Assembly: GCA_035771165.1 (NCBI GenBank)
Contig: JAWNZC010000291.1
Span: forward strand, 1,075,001 to 1,139,000
Length of the DNA stretch: 64,000 nt
Source of the DNA: Paragorgia papillata
Lineage: Eukaryota; Cnidaria; Anthozoa; Scleralcyonacea; Coralliidae
Direction: 5' to 3'
The translations under genes were made by a program, and so were the position numbers. This document shows, in pieces, positions 48,253-58,018 of the stretch. The notes under the pieces are model-generated. The model did not search any database, was not told the DNA's origin, and was given only the letters and a program-made list of their open reading frames with translations. Positions within the stretch are counted from its first letter, which is position 1; each line of letters opens with the position of its first letter.

Positions 48253-51200
48253 AAACAAGAAGAAAACCAAGACCAAGAACAACAACAACAACAACTACAC
48301 CTACTTGCAATATGTTCCTACAGGACAAAGACTACATGATTGCTGTCCCTCATTACTCTGATAAGAACCCTTTTGACAAGTAAGACATTTTGTTGCGCTG
48401 CTCGTTGTACCATAGTGTCCTGACACAATAAATAAATAAAAAATAATCATTAATTTTCTCTCAATGCTTGAGAATTATTGGACCAACAATAACTACATGT
48501 AAAATTGTAAATCCTACTGGCAAACTCCAAAAAGACCACAAGTCTACAAATAGAGTGAAACTATACAGTAATATACTATTTTATAACATAGCTTTGATAT
48601 AGCAACGTTTTTGATTGGCTGTCGTGCGTGCTCCATAACTCGATGGAGCACGGCAAAAAAGCGCGGGAAAAAGTTTCAAAACAAAACTGAGTTTCAAAAT
48701 ACCGAGTCATTTAATTTTATTGAGTAATAAAGAACAACGACCCAGAAGACATAAACTGGGTCTGGGTAACCGAGTTTAAATTGTCCTTTTGGTTGGATTT
48801 TAGTGAACAAAAAAGACTTGGCTAGGAAAGTAGAAAAACACAACAACCAAAACGATTCGCCGGCTTGTGAAAGGATTTAATGCTATGTTATAAAAGAAAT
48901 GGCTCATGGTTTAGTGTGCTCCATCGAATACGCCTCGACCAACTCTTACGATTTTTTCGTGCTCTCCCAATTTCCCGCGTGCATCCATAACTTGATGGAG
49001 CACGCTAAACCATGAGCCATTTCTTAAATATACTATAATAATAATAATATACTATAAGTAGTGTGCTGCATATAGGCAGTGTTGAAACACAAATCGAAAT
49101 ATAGCAGCAGAAACAGAGAATGTAGGAGTCTAATGTTTTAAACTCTAACAACAACAGCTTTATTATACCCTATAAACATACCGTACATATATCATTACAA
49201 AGGCACAGATCAAAATTTTAAAGGGTAATGGCCTCTTGAAATAACCAGAAAAGTTAAAAATGCCAAAAGACTCCCATTTCTTTCTGACGAAGGGCCTTTG
49301 CTAAAAACATTAGACTTCTACGTTCCATGTTTCGGCAGTATATCCAACCTTGCTGGATTTGTATACAGGATACTTGCCTTTTGGACATTTTAAACAACTT
49401 GGAGATGCTGAAACATTGGAAAAGGTTCCAGGAGAACAAGGTTGACATTTGGTACTTTGAACAGTACTGCAAAGAAAAAGGTTTCATTCAAATGCATTTT
49501 TTATAACTACAATGTTGCATGAAGCTCTGAGGCAAATTGTTCCTCCTCTCCTTCAGTGCAGGCATAGGGTGCTGGCAATGGTGGGGCAAAAACGAGCACA
49601 GAAGGTGCAAGACAGGGTCTGGGGGCATCCCCCCTGGACAGTTTTGGATTTCTGGTATAGATAGATAGATAGATTGAAAAATGTGAGTAGCAATTTTCTT
49701 TTGAAAACTTGAAACTAAGGGATTTGCTCTCCCTAAGCTCGTTTGGAATAGAGTTCCATAGATGAGCACCGTCATACATGAAACTATTTTTCATATTATT
49801 AGTACGTATCTCTGAAGCAGGCTCATGCATTTCCTGCATTTTGAGAAGGGTTTTAATGAATAAAGTGAAATCCATAAGTTGCATAATTTAGTTGTTATAG
49901 GGCAACTCACTCGAGCATGAAACAACTATACCTCTCTCCCCAAACAAGTTTCTCTCTGGTTTCAACTTTTCACAAGAATGGTCAGACTTGGTGACCATCA
50001 ATTGGGATGGTGGTCACCCTTCCTCACCCCCCTTGGCTATGCCACTGCTGTACTTCCCTCTTGGTGGTCCTGTAAGTACATGAGGTAACTAAAACACTTA
50101 TTGTACCTTGAACAAGAGCCTGGTTGACAAGCTTGACATGTCTTTCCACCTTTACTAGGTTGATAATAGCCTGAAAAAGAGTACATGCAATTAATATATT
50201 AATAATATACATGGAAAAAAATTCTCAATTCTGATTGGCTGAGAGCAGCGCAGTTTTGAGGAAATACAGTGCAGAAAAAAAGGAAATACAGTGCAAATTT
50301 TTTATTTTTTTAAATTTGTACAAAAATCATTTTTAACTAGAACAAAAGCTCTTCCTGTTAAATGTTTTCATGTATGTTATTTGCACAAAGCATTTTGATT
50401 GGAAAGATTCTCTTCATGTTAAATTTTTTCATATATATTATTAATAAGTAATAGCATGATTTCTTGTGCAATTTGAAAAAAACATGCACTCGTGAGTTTT
50501 TCAAAGACTATCAACGAGTCTGAGTGCTATTTGAGGTCTTTGAAAAACTCACTTGTGCATGTTTTTTTCCAAATGGCACTCAGAACCATGCTATTACCTA
50601 TACAAAGAAAACCCTGCTTAACTTTGACATTTTATAGATAAAAACTATTCTACACATGTATCACCTACTGGTAATAAACTAATAATATACTGTACCTTTA
50701 GAACACGGGGAACATTTTACAGCAGCTGTTGTATTGGAGAATGTTCCAGGTGAGCATATTTGGCATTGAGTGCTGTTAGATGCACTGCAAGTGAGAGTAT
50801 TGTTGGATTAAAATACAGTACAGTACGTACATGGTATACCATGGTGTATTACAGAACAGAACAGTACAGTGCAGTACAGTGGAGTACAATGCATTACAGC
50901 ACAGTACAGTACAGTTCAGTATAGTACATTACATTGCAGTACAGTGCAATACAGAACAGTACAGTTCAGTGCATTACATTACAGTACAGTGCAGTACAGT
51001 ACAGTGCAGTGCAGTGCAGTACAGTACAGTGCAGTACAGTAGAGTACAGTACAGTACATTGCAGTACAGTACAGTGTAGTACAGTGCAATACAGAACAGT
51101 ACAGTTCAGTGCATTACATTACAGTACAGTGCATTACATTACAGTACAGTGCAGTACAGTACAGTACAGTACAGTACAGTACAGTACAGTGCAGTAACAT

Positions 51201-54200
51201 ATCACTATATGTAGATTGTAGTACCTTGTATAGTGGCCTGGTTGACAAGCCAAGCACTCCTTTGCATGTTTATTAGATTGATAATGTCCTTAAAAATATT
51301 AAAAATAAGCTACCATTACTTACACTTTAAAAACTTAGACAAAAGACACACAGAAAATCAACTCACCTGGTGAGCAAGGAGAACATTTTCTACTGCCTGG
51401 TTTACTTTTAACAAAAAAACACAAAAAAACAAACATTTAATTACATTTTATTGGTATTCTGTATTTACGGTATAGCCATATTAATTAATTGTTTTAAGTA
51501 AAATAGTTTCAAATTTTATCTTTGTCACATGCATGTGAGTCATGAGGCTTCAATTCCCTGAACCAATCATAGAGATAGAGCTGAATTTTTGGCAACCTGT
51601 AGGGTATGTTGGTGTGATCATTTCTTCATTTTTACAGTAAAATTTGAACTATACTCGCTGTAGAATTAGATGAAAAAGTTTGCTCAAATTGCTGCAAATG
51701 GCCTGAGTCAGCCAAATTAGATGGCTCCTTTGTTCTTTTATTCTGTCTATTAGATGCCAGACAATTTTACTTATCAAAAGCAAAACACTAGCCAACCAGT
51801 ACCAACAGGTTAAGAATAGTAAATTGAAGAGGTTGCAGGTTCGAACTGGTTATTCCAACTGGTTAACTAGTTTACACTATTTTCAAGAATGAATGTTCAA
51901 AGCATTTTTTAGTCAGTTTCAGCTTGCTTTTGAACTTGGTATGGAAGTTCGCAAAGTTCGTTTTGAAGTTCGTCGTGTTTTGTAAAATGTAAAATAAAAG
52001 TAAAAGTAAACCATAAGGTTCAGGTATTTAGATCCTGGTTGTGACCTACCATCCTTGGTGTATTGTGTTGGTGAGTAGTGGTGAAAAATGGTTAATAATT
52101 TGAGGTCTAAGGTGTTGGGGTGATAAATATGATTGAGATTACGGAGAAGGGTTGGGGTTGGGGTTAAGAGGGTTATGTTTAGGGTTGAGGTTAGGTTTTT
52201 AGGAGGTGGAGGTTAGTATTATAATTTATTATAAAATCATGGAGAAGAAGATTATTTGTTGTATAGAATATAATAATAGATACTTGGTTAAGCAGAAACA
52301 AATTGCCGACTTAATAAAATTTGTATCTACCTCGCAACGTAGTTTGGAACATTGCAACATAAGTTCGGAATGTTCATTTCAATCATACGTATCAGATTTC
52401 AAAAGGAAGCTGAAACAGACTATAACCCATTGCTCCCTAAACTGGTCAAAAAATTCTCCCTTTTTTAATTCTACCATACCTTGAACAAAAACCTGGTTGG
52501 CAAGCTGTACATGCCTTAGCACCTTTACCAGGTTGATAATACCCTGAAAATGAGTACATATAATTAATACAAGAAAACCATTGTTTCATACATGTAGCAT
52601 AAGCTTGGAATTTTTTAATGATCTACCAGAAAAGAAAATAACACTGACAGTACCTTCAGAACATGGAGAACACTTCACAGCGGCTGTTTTACTGGTGAAT
52701 GTACCAGGCAAACATAATTGGCATTGAGTGCTATGAGGTGTGCTGCAAGTTTATAGAGTATGTGTCATTTGATTATTAAGAACTATTACATTGCATTTAT
52801 TCTTACTAACAATACAGTACAGTACCGTACAGTACAGTAGTGACAGTACAGTACAGTACAGTACAGTGACAGCACAGCACAGTACAGTGACAGCACAGCA
52901 CAGTGCAGTGATAGCACAGCACAGTACAGTGACAGCACAGTACAGTACAGTGACAGCACAGTACAGTGACAGCACAGTACAGTACAGTGACAGCACAGTA
53001 CAGTACAATAAAGTGACAGCACAGTACAGTACAGTGACAGCACAGTACAGGACAGTACAGTGACAGTACAGTACAATAAAGTGACAGCACAGTACAGTGA
53101 CAGTACAGTACAATGTACTGTAATACATTACATCACAGTACATTACATTACAGTACATTACATTATAGTACATTACATTACATTACAGTTATTACAGTAA
53201 CAACACAACACCTTGAATAGTGGCCTGGTTGACAAGGCAGACAGTTTATTGCACCTTTACTAGATTGATAATGTCCTGAAAAAAAATTAAACAATTAGCT
53301 ACAATTAAAGCATTATGTAATTCAAATATTCCTCTAAAACTTTCTTCCTCCTTCTAACTCCTTTCTTTACTTTCTTCTCTATTCTATTCTTTCTTTTCTT
53401 AAATTGCTTTGAGTGCTTTCTTTTTTATTAGAAATAAAAACTAATACAGAAAATCAACTCACCTGGTGAGCAAGGAGAACATTTTATGCTGCCTGGTTTA
53501 CTTTATTGATAAACATAAAAAAAAAAAACATTAAATTAATTTTTGTTTTGGCAGCTATTTAGTCTAACACAAGATATGTTTAAATACCAGTTTTTCTAGC
53601 TTGAAACAGGTTTCAAAAGTTCAGTGGTACAGTATATACCCCTATCCCAGCATCTAATAAGTCTGATTCCCTCTGTGTATGTAACATTAGTGTACTATGA
53701 ACTACTATCACATGATGGAAATTCATACTGTACTGTATACATTGTTAATACATGTACCTGCTGCTATAACCAGGCAGACATGGATTACAACTTGTCTGGG
53801 CAGTTTTGTCTTGATAGCTTCCAGCAAGACACTTGGAACAATTGTTTGTACCTTCACACCATCCTGTGTCGTTACAGGCCTTACACAATGAATTGGCTAA
53901 GAAAAATAACAGCATTGATAAAGTTACATGTACACTAAATCAGTGGTATGTGGTGCTATTAGCATGGTCCACAAGAAGCAATGGCACTGGAGAAGCATGG
54001 GATTCCCCATTAGGAGAGGTTAAGCCTCCATCAGGGAGCATGGGAACCCCAATCAAGAGGTATACTGTAGGAACCCCAATCAAGAGGCATGGAAACCTCT
54101 ATCAGGGAGTATGGACCCCTCAATCAAAGGACATGGGATCCCCAATCAGGAAGCATGGGACTGGAGGGTTTAAGGGAAATATGGGACCCCTAATCAGAAA

Positions 54201-56978
54201 ACATGGGACTGGAGGGTCTAAAGGAAGTATGGCCATGGGACCCTCAATCAGGAAACATGGGACTGGAGGGTCTAAGGAAAGTATGGGACCCTCAATCAGG
54301 AAACATGGGACTGGAGGGTCTAAGGAAAGTATGGGACCCTCAATCAGGAAACATGGGACTGGAGGGTCTAAGGAAAGTATGGGACCCTCAATCAGGAAAC
54401 ATGGGACTGGAGGGTCTAAGGAAAGTACAGGACCCCTCATCAGGAAACATGGGACTGGAGGGTCTACGGATAGTATGGAATCCCTCATCAGGAAACATGG
54501 GACCCCTATCAGGGTGCATGGTACCCTGAAAAATTCATGCTTTTCATACACTTCCATAGCTGTCATTGAAAGATTAATAGTGACTCAGGTGAAATGATTT
54601 AATAAATTATAATATTACATAACCTGACTGATTGAGTTAGTAAGTATTAAATATTTAGATCATACATACATAGATTTGCAAAAGATCCTTGTGCACATGC
54701 TATGCAGGATACTTTTAAAGCAAAAGAAATGCCCAAATGACCAATGAAACCTGGAAGCAAAACTAAAATAAAGAAATCAAAATTTAACAATTTATCACAA
54801 TCAGTTATAAATACTCTAGGCTGTTACAATAGGCATCCTCTAAAAAATACAAACCACTTGGCTATATTTATAACAAAAGTGCCATACTGACAAAGTGCCT
54901 GATGAAGGGCCTTTGCTCGAAATGTTAGAAACTGTGTTCAATAACTTCAGCAGTACTCAAACCATAAATATAGCCATACTGAGAGGGTTAGGTTATATTT
55001 ATAGCATATTTGTAGGGTTAATAATGTATATTTTTCAGGGTTAATACTTAAGATAAGGGTTTTATGGAGAAGAGCTGAAGGGTTACGGTAAGATAAATGA
55101 TGCTGTAAATATAACCACAGCCCAAAAATTATAGTCAACAATTGATCAAACAGTTACTATCACTTGACCTTCAGCTCCCAACTTGACCTGTAGCTCAGTT
55201 GGTAGGACTAGTAAAGCGAAGGGCAGGGGTTCGAATCCCAGCTGGGCCAAGTTATTATGGTTTGTCATTCAGAGTAACACATTATCATGGCATGAGATTT
55301 GCAGTATCCCAATATCCCAGGGACACCAGATTTTAAGTTTGGATACTGGGCATCAGTATCTCTTTTTTAGTTTTGGATACTGCGCATCAGAGCTCTCTGT
55401 TGTGCGGTACAGACTTTCCAGTCTATTGTTGTGTTAAATAAAAGTTAACCTTGTTTGGATACTGCTTATTGGAATATCTACTGTCCAAATGTGGGATACT
55501 AATTTTCAAGGAGGGATACCAGATTTTAAGTGCCAGTATCCCACTGGATACTGCTAAAAATTTCAAATCTCATGCCCTAATCATTCAAAACTAGAGTTTG
55601 TTGGTAAATAAATTTAATACAATAACGTATCTTTATAGGAAAGCTCAATGATACTACCATTTGCGATCAACCGTTAGGCGTGAGAGTTAAAACGTGTTTG
55701 TTTATGTTTCAAACGTGCAAGTTTAACTGGAAAATTTGACGTTTCAACAATACCCCAATCAATCAACCTGTCAAAAAATGGCGGGTGATTCATCGGACTA
55801 TTGTTAAAACGTAAAAATTTTCCAGTTAAACTTGCACGTTTGAAGCGCAAACAAACGTGTTTTAACTCTAACGCCTAACGGTTGATCGCAAATGGTAGTA
55901 AGTGTACAGTATATATTCCCTCCTATTAAACATATAATTTGAGAGGCAAATGACAGGTGTAAATATAATTATTGTAAACAGTTAAAAGTCACACCAGTTT
56001 TGAGATGCAACAATATGTCTGAAACCAATGTCTGCAAGCATAATATAAAATTCAAAAATATGTGACAAGTCATAAATGTTTGGAATTTATTTTTTATATT
56101 GTTTTGTATCATGAAATGTGACTTTACAAAAGCCTCAAGAAAACCAGTTCGTTGATAATACCAATAGAAATAGAAAATGGCTGACTGTGTTTATAGAGCC
56201 TGATGCAAACACGCGAGTGAGTTGGGAGAATTCAAAAGTTTGTGTGAATTCATGCCGTAGGTGAGGGTTTACACAAGTACTTTCAAATTCTCCCAACTCC
56301 CTCGAGTGTTTGCATCAGGTTATATAAACACAGGGCATCCATTTTCTATTTCTTTTATGAAATAAGGCTTAGAAATGTGCTGTGACATCACAACCATGTT
56401 TACATAGCCTGATATAAACACAGTAATTCAATTGACCAATCACAGTGTGCGTAAGACACACCCTATTTTAATATCAAATATGTTATACACCATATACGGT
56501 TCCCACAAGATAAATAACATAACATATTAATATAACATCACATGACACAATTTGACCAAAATGCTATTAGAAAATATTTATGCATTGCCCTATATACATG
56601 TATATAAGCGTCAATTTTATTTATATTAAACTATAATTAAAGTTATAATCGAATTCAACAACGTCCTCAAAGTAAAACCTTAATAATAGCTGTATTTTAT
56701 ACGTGAAAACATTGATAAATGCCAATGTTAAATTTAAAGTAAACATGTATCACAGGGTACAAAGGACAAGATTTTTCTCAGAGAGTCAGATCACGTTAGC
56801 TACGAAAGCACAAAAACTACAATTTTAATAAAATACAGTGTAGTATAAATAGTATTAAGGCAGTCTTATTTACTGGTATTTAAACGACGTCGCCATAAAT
56901 GTAAATAGATTGTCTTTATTGAAAGTTAGTAATCGTACCTGCACAAACGAATATGATGAAATGGAGTGAGCTACACAT
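45620..56978 (-). CDS. Type I membrane protein with GCC2/GCC3 (ephrin-receptor-like) cysteine-rich repeats
   Basis: Eighteen phase-consistent exons encode 491 aa: 56939-56978, 54670-54750, 53758-53896, 53463-53500, 53212-53275, 52654-52742, 52480-52543, 51367-51404, 51225-51288, 50696-50784, 50107-50170, 49378-49466, 48305-48419, 47974-48065, 47778-47890, 47490-47594, 46880-46989 and 45620-45701. The N-terminus, MCSSLHFIIFVCA, is a signal peptide. About 390 residues of repeated CxxCxxGxY/F-type modules follow, such as CQACQPGSC, CQICSPGTFSN, KCSPCSPG, CLLCPKGFYCP. The helix VSLILLIVASVVIFIAFIIF crosses the membrane, and a tail of about 36 residues (KVRRTGQRR to SYAGW) ends the protein. The fold class suggests an extracellular receptor or adhesion role; the ligand is unknown. 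A 38-64-89-64-nt exon block occurs twice in tandem (53500-52480 and 51404-50107). The intron after exon 12 uses a GC donor (AAAAG|GCAAGT). The second exon is the least certain. Confidence 0.85.
46481..46590. mobile_element. Near-perfect hairpin MITE
   Basis: Arms of about 47 bp, CGTTTACACTAGAGCAAAAG with TATCCGGATTCACATTGTTT and inverse, around a centre of about 14 bp. Last intron of the cysteine-rich receptor gene. Confidence 0.75.
47220..47400. repeat. Two copies of the CCAGACGATTTT dispersed repeat, inverted
   Basis: AATAAAATCGTCTGGCGTTA occurs twice (about 47217 and 47331) with GGACAGGAAAGAGTTA-type ends. These are inverse copies of the unit at 1600-1760. Confidence 0.55.
47668..47757. 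repeat. GGAA array
   Basis: About 20 GGAA units, partly GGGA, close to the exon at 47778-47890 of the receptor gene. Confidence 0.9.
48070..48298. repeat. AACAAC / ACCAAG simple repeats
   Basis: AATAAC and AACATC units, then eleven ACCAAG hexamers (about 48140-48200), then AAC trinucleotides (48210-48255). It fills the intron between two receptor exons almost completely. Confidence 0.9.
48888..49027. mobile_element. Foldback element
   Basis: AAAGAAATGGCTCATGGTTT with AGTGTGCTCCATCGA is mirrored at 48985-49025. A related TCGATGGAGCACGGC segment is at about 48638. Confidence 0.65.
49500..49884 (-). mobile_element. LINE reverse-transcriptase C-terminal fragment
   Basis: The minus frame 49507-49884 contains NSFMYDGAHLWNSIPNELRE followed by SKSLSFKFSKENC. 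This is the motif at the very end of many CR1/L2/jockey-type LINE reverse transcriptases (LWNSLP plus an SL.FK stretch). An ATCT repeat follows the coding trace (about 49658-49675). The frame upstream is lost, so this is a 5'-truncated copy, in an intron of the receptor gene. Confidence 0.65.
50430..50600. mobile_element. Foldback element
   Basis: AAACATGCACTCGTGAGTTT with TTCAAAGA is answered by TTTGAAAAACTCACTTGTGC; outer ends AATAGCATGATTTCT and ATGCTATTA also pair loosely. Confidence 0.6.
50825..51200. repeat. ACAGT pentanucleotide array (copy 1)
   Basis: About 370 bp of ACAGT/GCAGT/ACATT units in the intron between receptor exons 51225-51288 and 50696-50784. The homologous intron of the duplicated block carries a matching array (52805-53200). 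Confidence 0.9.
51405..52479. other. Intron of the receptor gene without other features
   Basis: AT-rich; holds one CCAGACAATTTTAC dispersed-repeat copy (about 51735-51800) and a segment at 51880-51970 with GGAAGTTCGCAAAGTTCG, like family C. GGGTTGGGGTTAAGAGGGTTA around 52150-52200 is only loosely telomere-like. Confidence 0.45.
52805..53200. repeat. ACAGT/GTGACAGCAC array (copy 2)
   Basis: ACAGT units mixed with GTGACAGCACAGTACA repeats, then ATTAC units, in the intron between exons 53212-53275 and 52654-52742. It is positionally homologous to the array at 50825-51200. Confidence 0.9.
53985..54520. repeat. 48-bp minisatellite
   Basis: Unit contains ATCAGGAAACATGGGACTGG, AGGGTCTAAGGAAAGTATGG and GACCCTCA. 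Near-identical copies run from 54140 to 54470, with degenerate copies at 53985-54140. It is open in two frames (254 and 148 codons), but lies inside an intron of the receptor gene and has no start or splice support. Confidence 0.9.
54751..55180. other. Start of receptor intron 1, no gene seen
   Basis: AT-rich. TGAAGGGCCTTTGCTCGAAA (about 54903) resembles segments near 35360 and 49285, probably one more dispersed repeat. Confidence 0.4.
55183..55255 (+). repeat. tRNA-derived sequence (SINE head or tRNA pseudogene)
   Basis: TGACCTGTAGCTCAGTTGGT carries an A-box/D-arm, and GGGGTTCGAATCCCAGCTGG a perfect B-box/T-arm. The ends pair in part (CTTGACC with GGCCAAG). The anticodon arm does not fold well, so a functional tRNA is not claimed. 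The following 200 bp (GATACTGGGCATCAGTATC repeats) may be the SINE body. Confidence 0.5.
55654..55898. mobile_element. Foldback MITE with ~100-bp arms
   Basis: CTACCATTTGCGATCAACCG with TTAGGCGTGAGAGTTAAAAC and CAAACGTGCAAGTTTAACTGG, mirrored at 55803-55898. First intron of the receptor gene. Confidence 0.8.
56195..56345. mobile_element. Foldback element
   Basis: GCCTGATGCAAACACGCGAG with TGGGAGAATTC is mirrored at about 56285-56325. A degraded relative begins at 56407 (GCCTGATATAAACACAG). Confidence 0.55.
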
Positions 56979-58018
56979 TAATAAGATGTTCAGTTTGACA
57001 TCGATTCTTCTTCTTATAAAAAGCTATTTTCCCAATGACTGACAGAAGTAACTAGAACATAAAGCATACGATCCGTCATGCCTAAATAAATCCACAACGC
57101 ATGATACACAACAAGACTTGCCAAACATGAAAACAAAAGCTATGTTTAAAATTCTTTTATGCTTCGGCCCAAATTAAAATACAAGCAGTGCGTTCTTGAA
57201 GGTCAACTTGAGTCCTACGTCATGACCTCGTTACCATGCTAAGTAAACTTCCAGAATGACAGTATATAAAGTATATATATCTACGCGACACATTATTATC
57301 TTACATTTTTAACTAAAACTCGACAGGCAGTCTCCCTTTTACAACTCAAAATTCATAAATTCTACAATATCTGTGATTAGAGCCTTTTTTCTTCTCCCTT
57401 TGTTTCAAATGAGTTGCATCCGGCCACTCCGCCAGCCAACCCCACACCATACCCATTTACTATTAAATGACTAACCACATTTTTTGTCAGACATCGTCGT
57501 CTTGGTTTCAATCACGTCAAACAGCTGGTAACGGAAATAGTTTTAGCTACATTTTTTCAGGACCTTTGCTTTATACATTCAGAAATTACATACCAAAAAT
57601 CACATAAAATCCACCTGTGAGAAGTTCAAAACAATGAGCCTTTTTTCAATTCACCTAAAAAAACTATATGAAAGACATTTACAAGCGGATAATACGATTT
57701 TAAAGCCTATTTTCAGGTATTTGGAAAAAAAGCGGGAAAATGCTTTGGTTGATTTCAGGAACTTTTGGTATGTTATTTCTGAATGTATCCATAGATGTAT
57801 CAAATTACTGAAAAATGTTGCAAATTGGCAGGGAAAATACGCGACAACGATTGGAGGAAAGAACACACGTGATTTGAATTAGATACATAAAGTATAAATT
57901 AGAATATTTCCTTGACAACCCCAAAGCTATTGTTATTGTCGGTTTATATGGCAGTAGTTATAAACTTTATGGCGTATAATGCGTAATATTTAAAAGGTTT
58001 TGTTGTTTTGTATGAAAA
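56979..58018. promoter_or_regulatory. Divergent intergenic region
   Basis: The receptor gene starts leftward at 56978 and the ANKRD53-like gene rightward at 58019, so both promoters should lie within this 1.04 kb. TATA-like runs occur around 57265, but no specific site can be assigned. The 82-codon frame at 57634-57882 shows no domain. Confidence 0.45.

Noticed and set aside
48134..48361. Polar frames (poly-Gln/Asn, TKTKTK) around 48.1-48.3 kb
   Set aside because: AAC and ACCAAG simple repeats in a receptor intron; no start or splice support.
52140..52200. Telomere-like GGGTT/GGGTTA repeats
   Set aside because: Short, irregular and inside an intron; better seen as simple sequence than an interstitial telomere.
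53833..54597. 254-codon plus-strand frame with KHGTGGSKESMGPSIR repeats
   Set aside because: Read-through of the 48-bp minisatellite in an intron; it overlaps a real exon only in antisense.
55183..55255. Functional tRNA gene
   Set aside because: A- and B-boxes are good but the anticodon arm and full acceptor pairing are not, and there is no clear T-run terminator; a SINE head or pseudogene is more likely.
57634..57882. 82-codon plus-strand frame MSLFSIHLKKLYERHL...
   Set aside because: Upstream of the ANKRD53-like gene, no recognisable domain, and a similar-length frame exists on the opposite strand.
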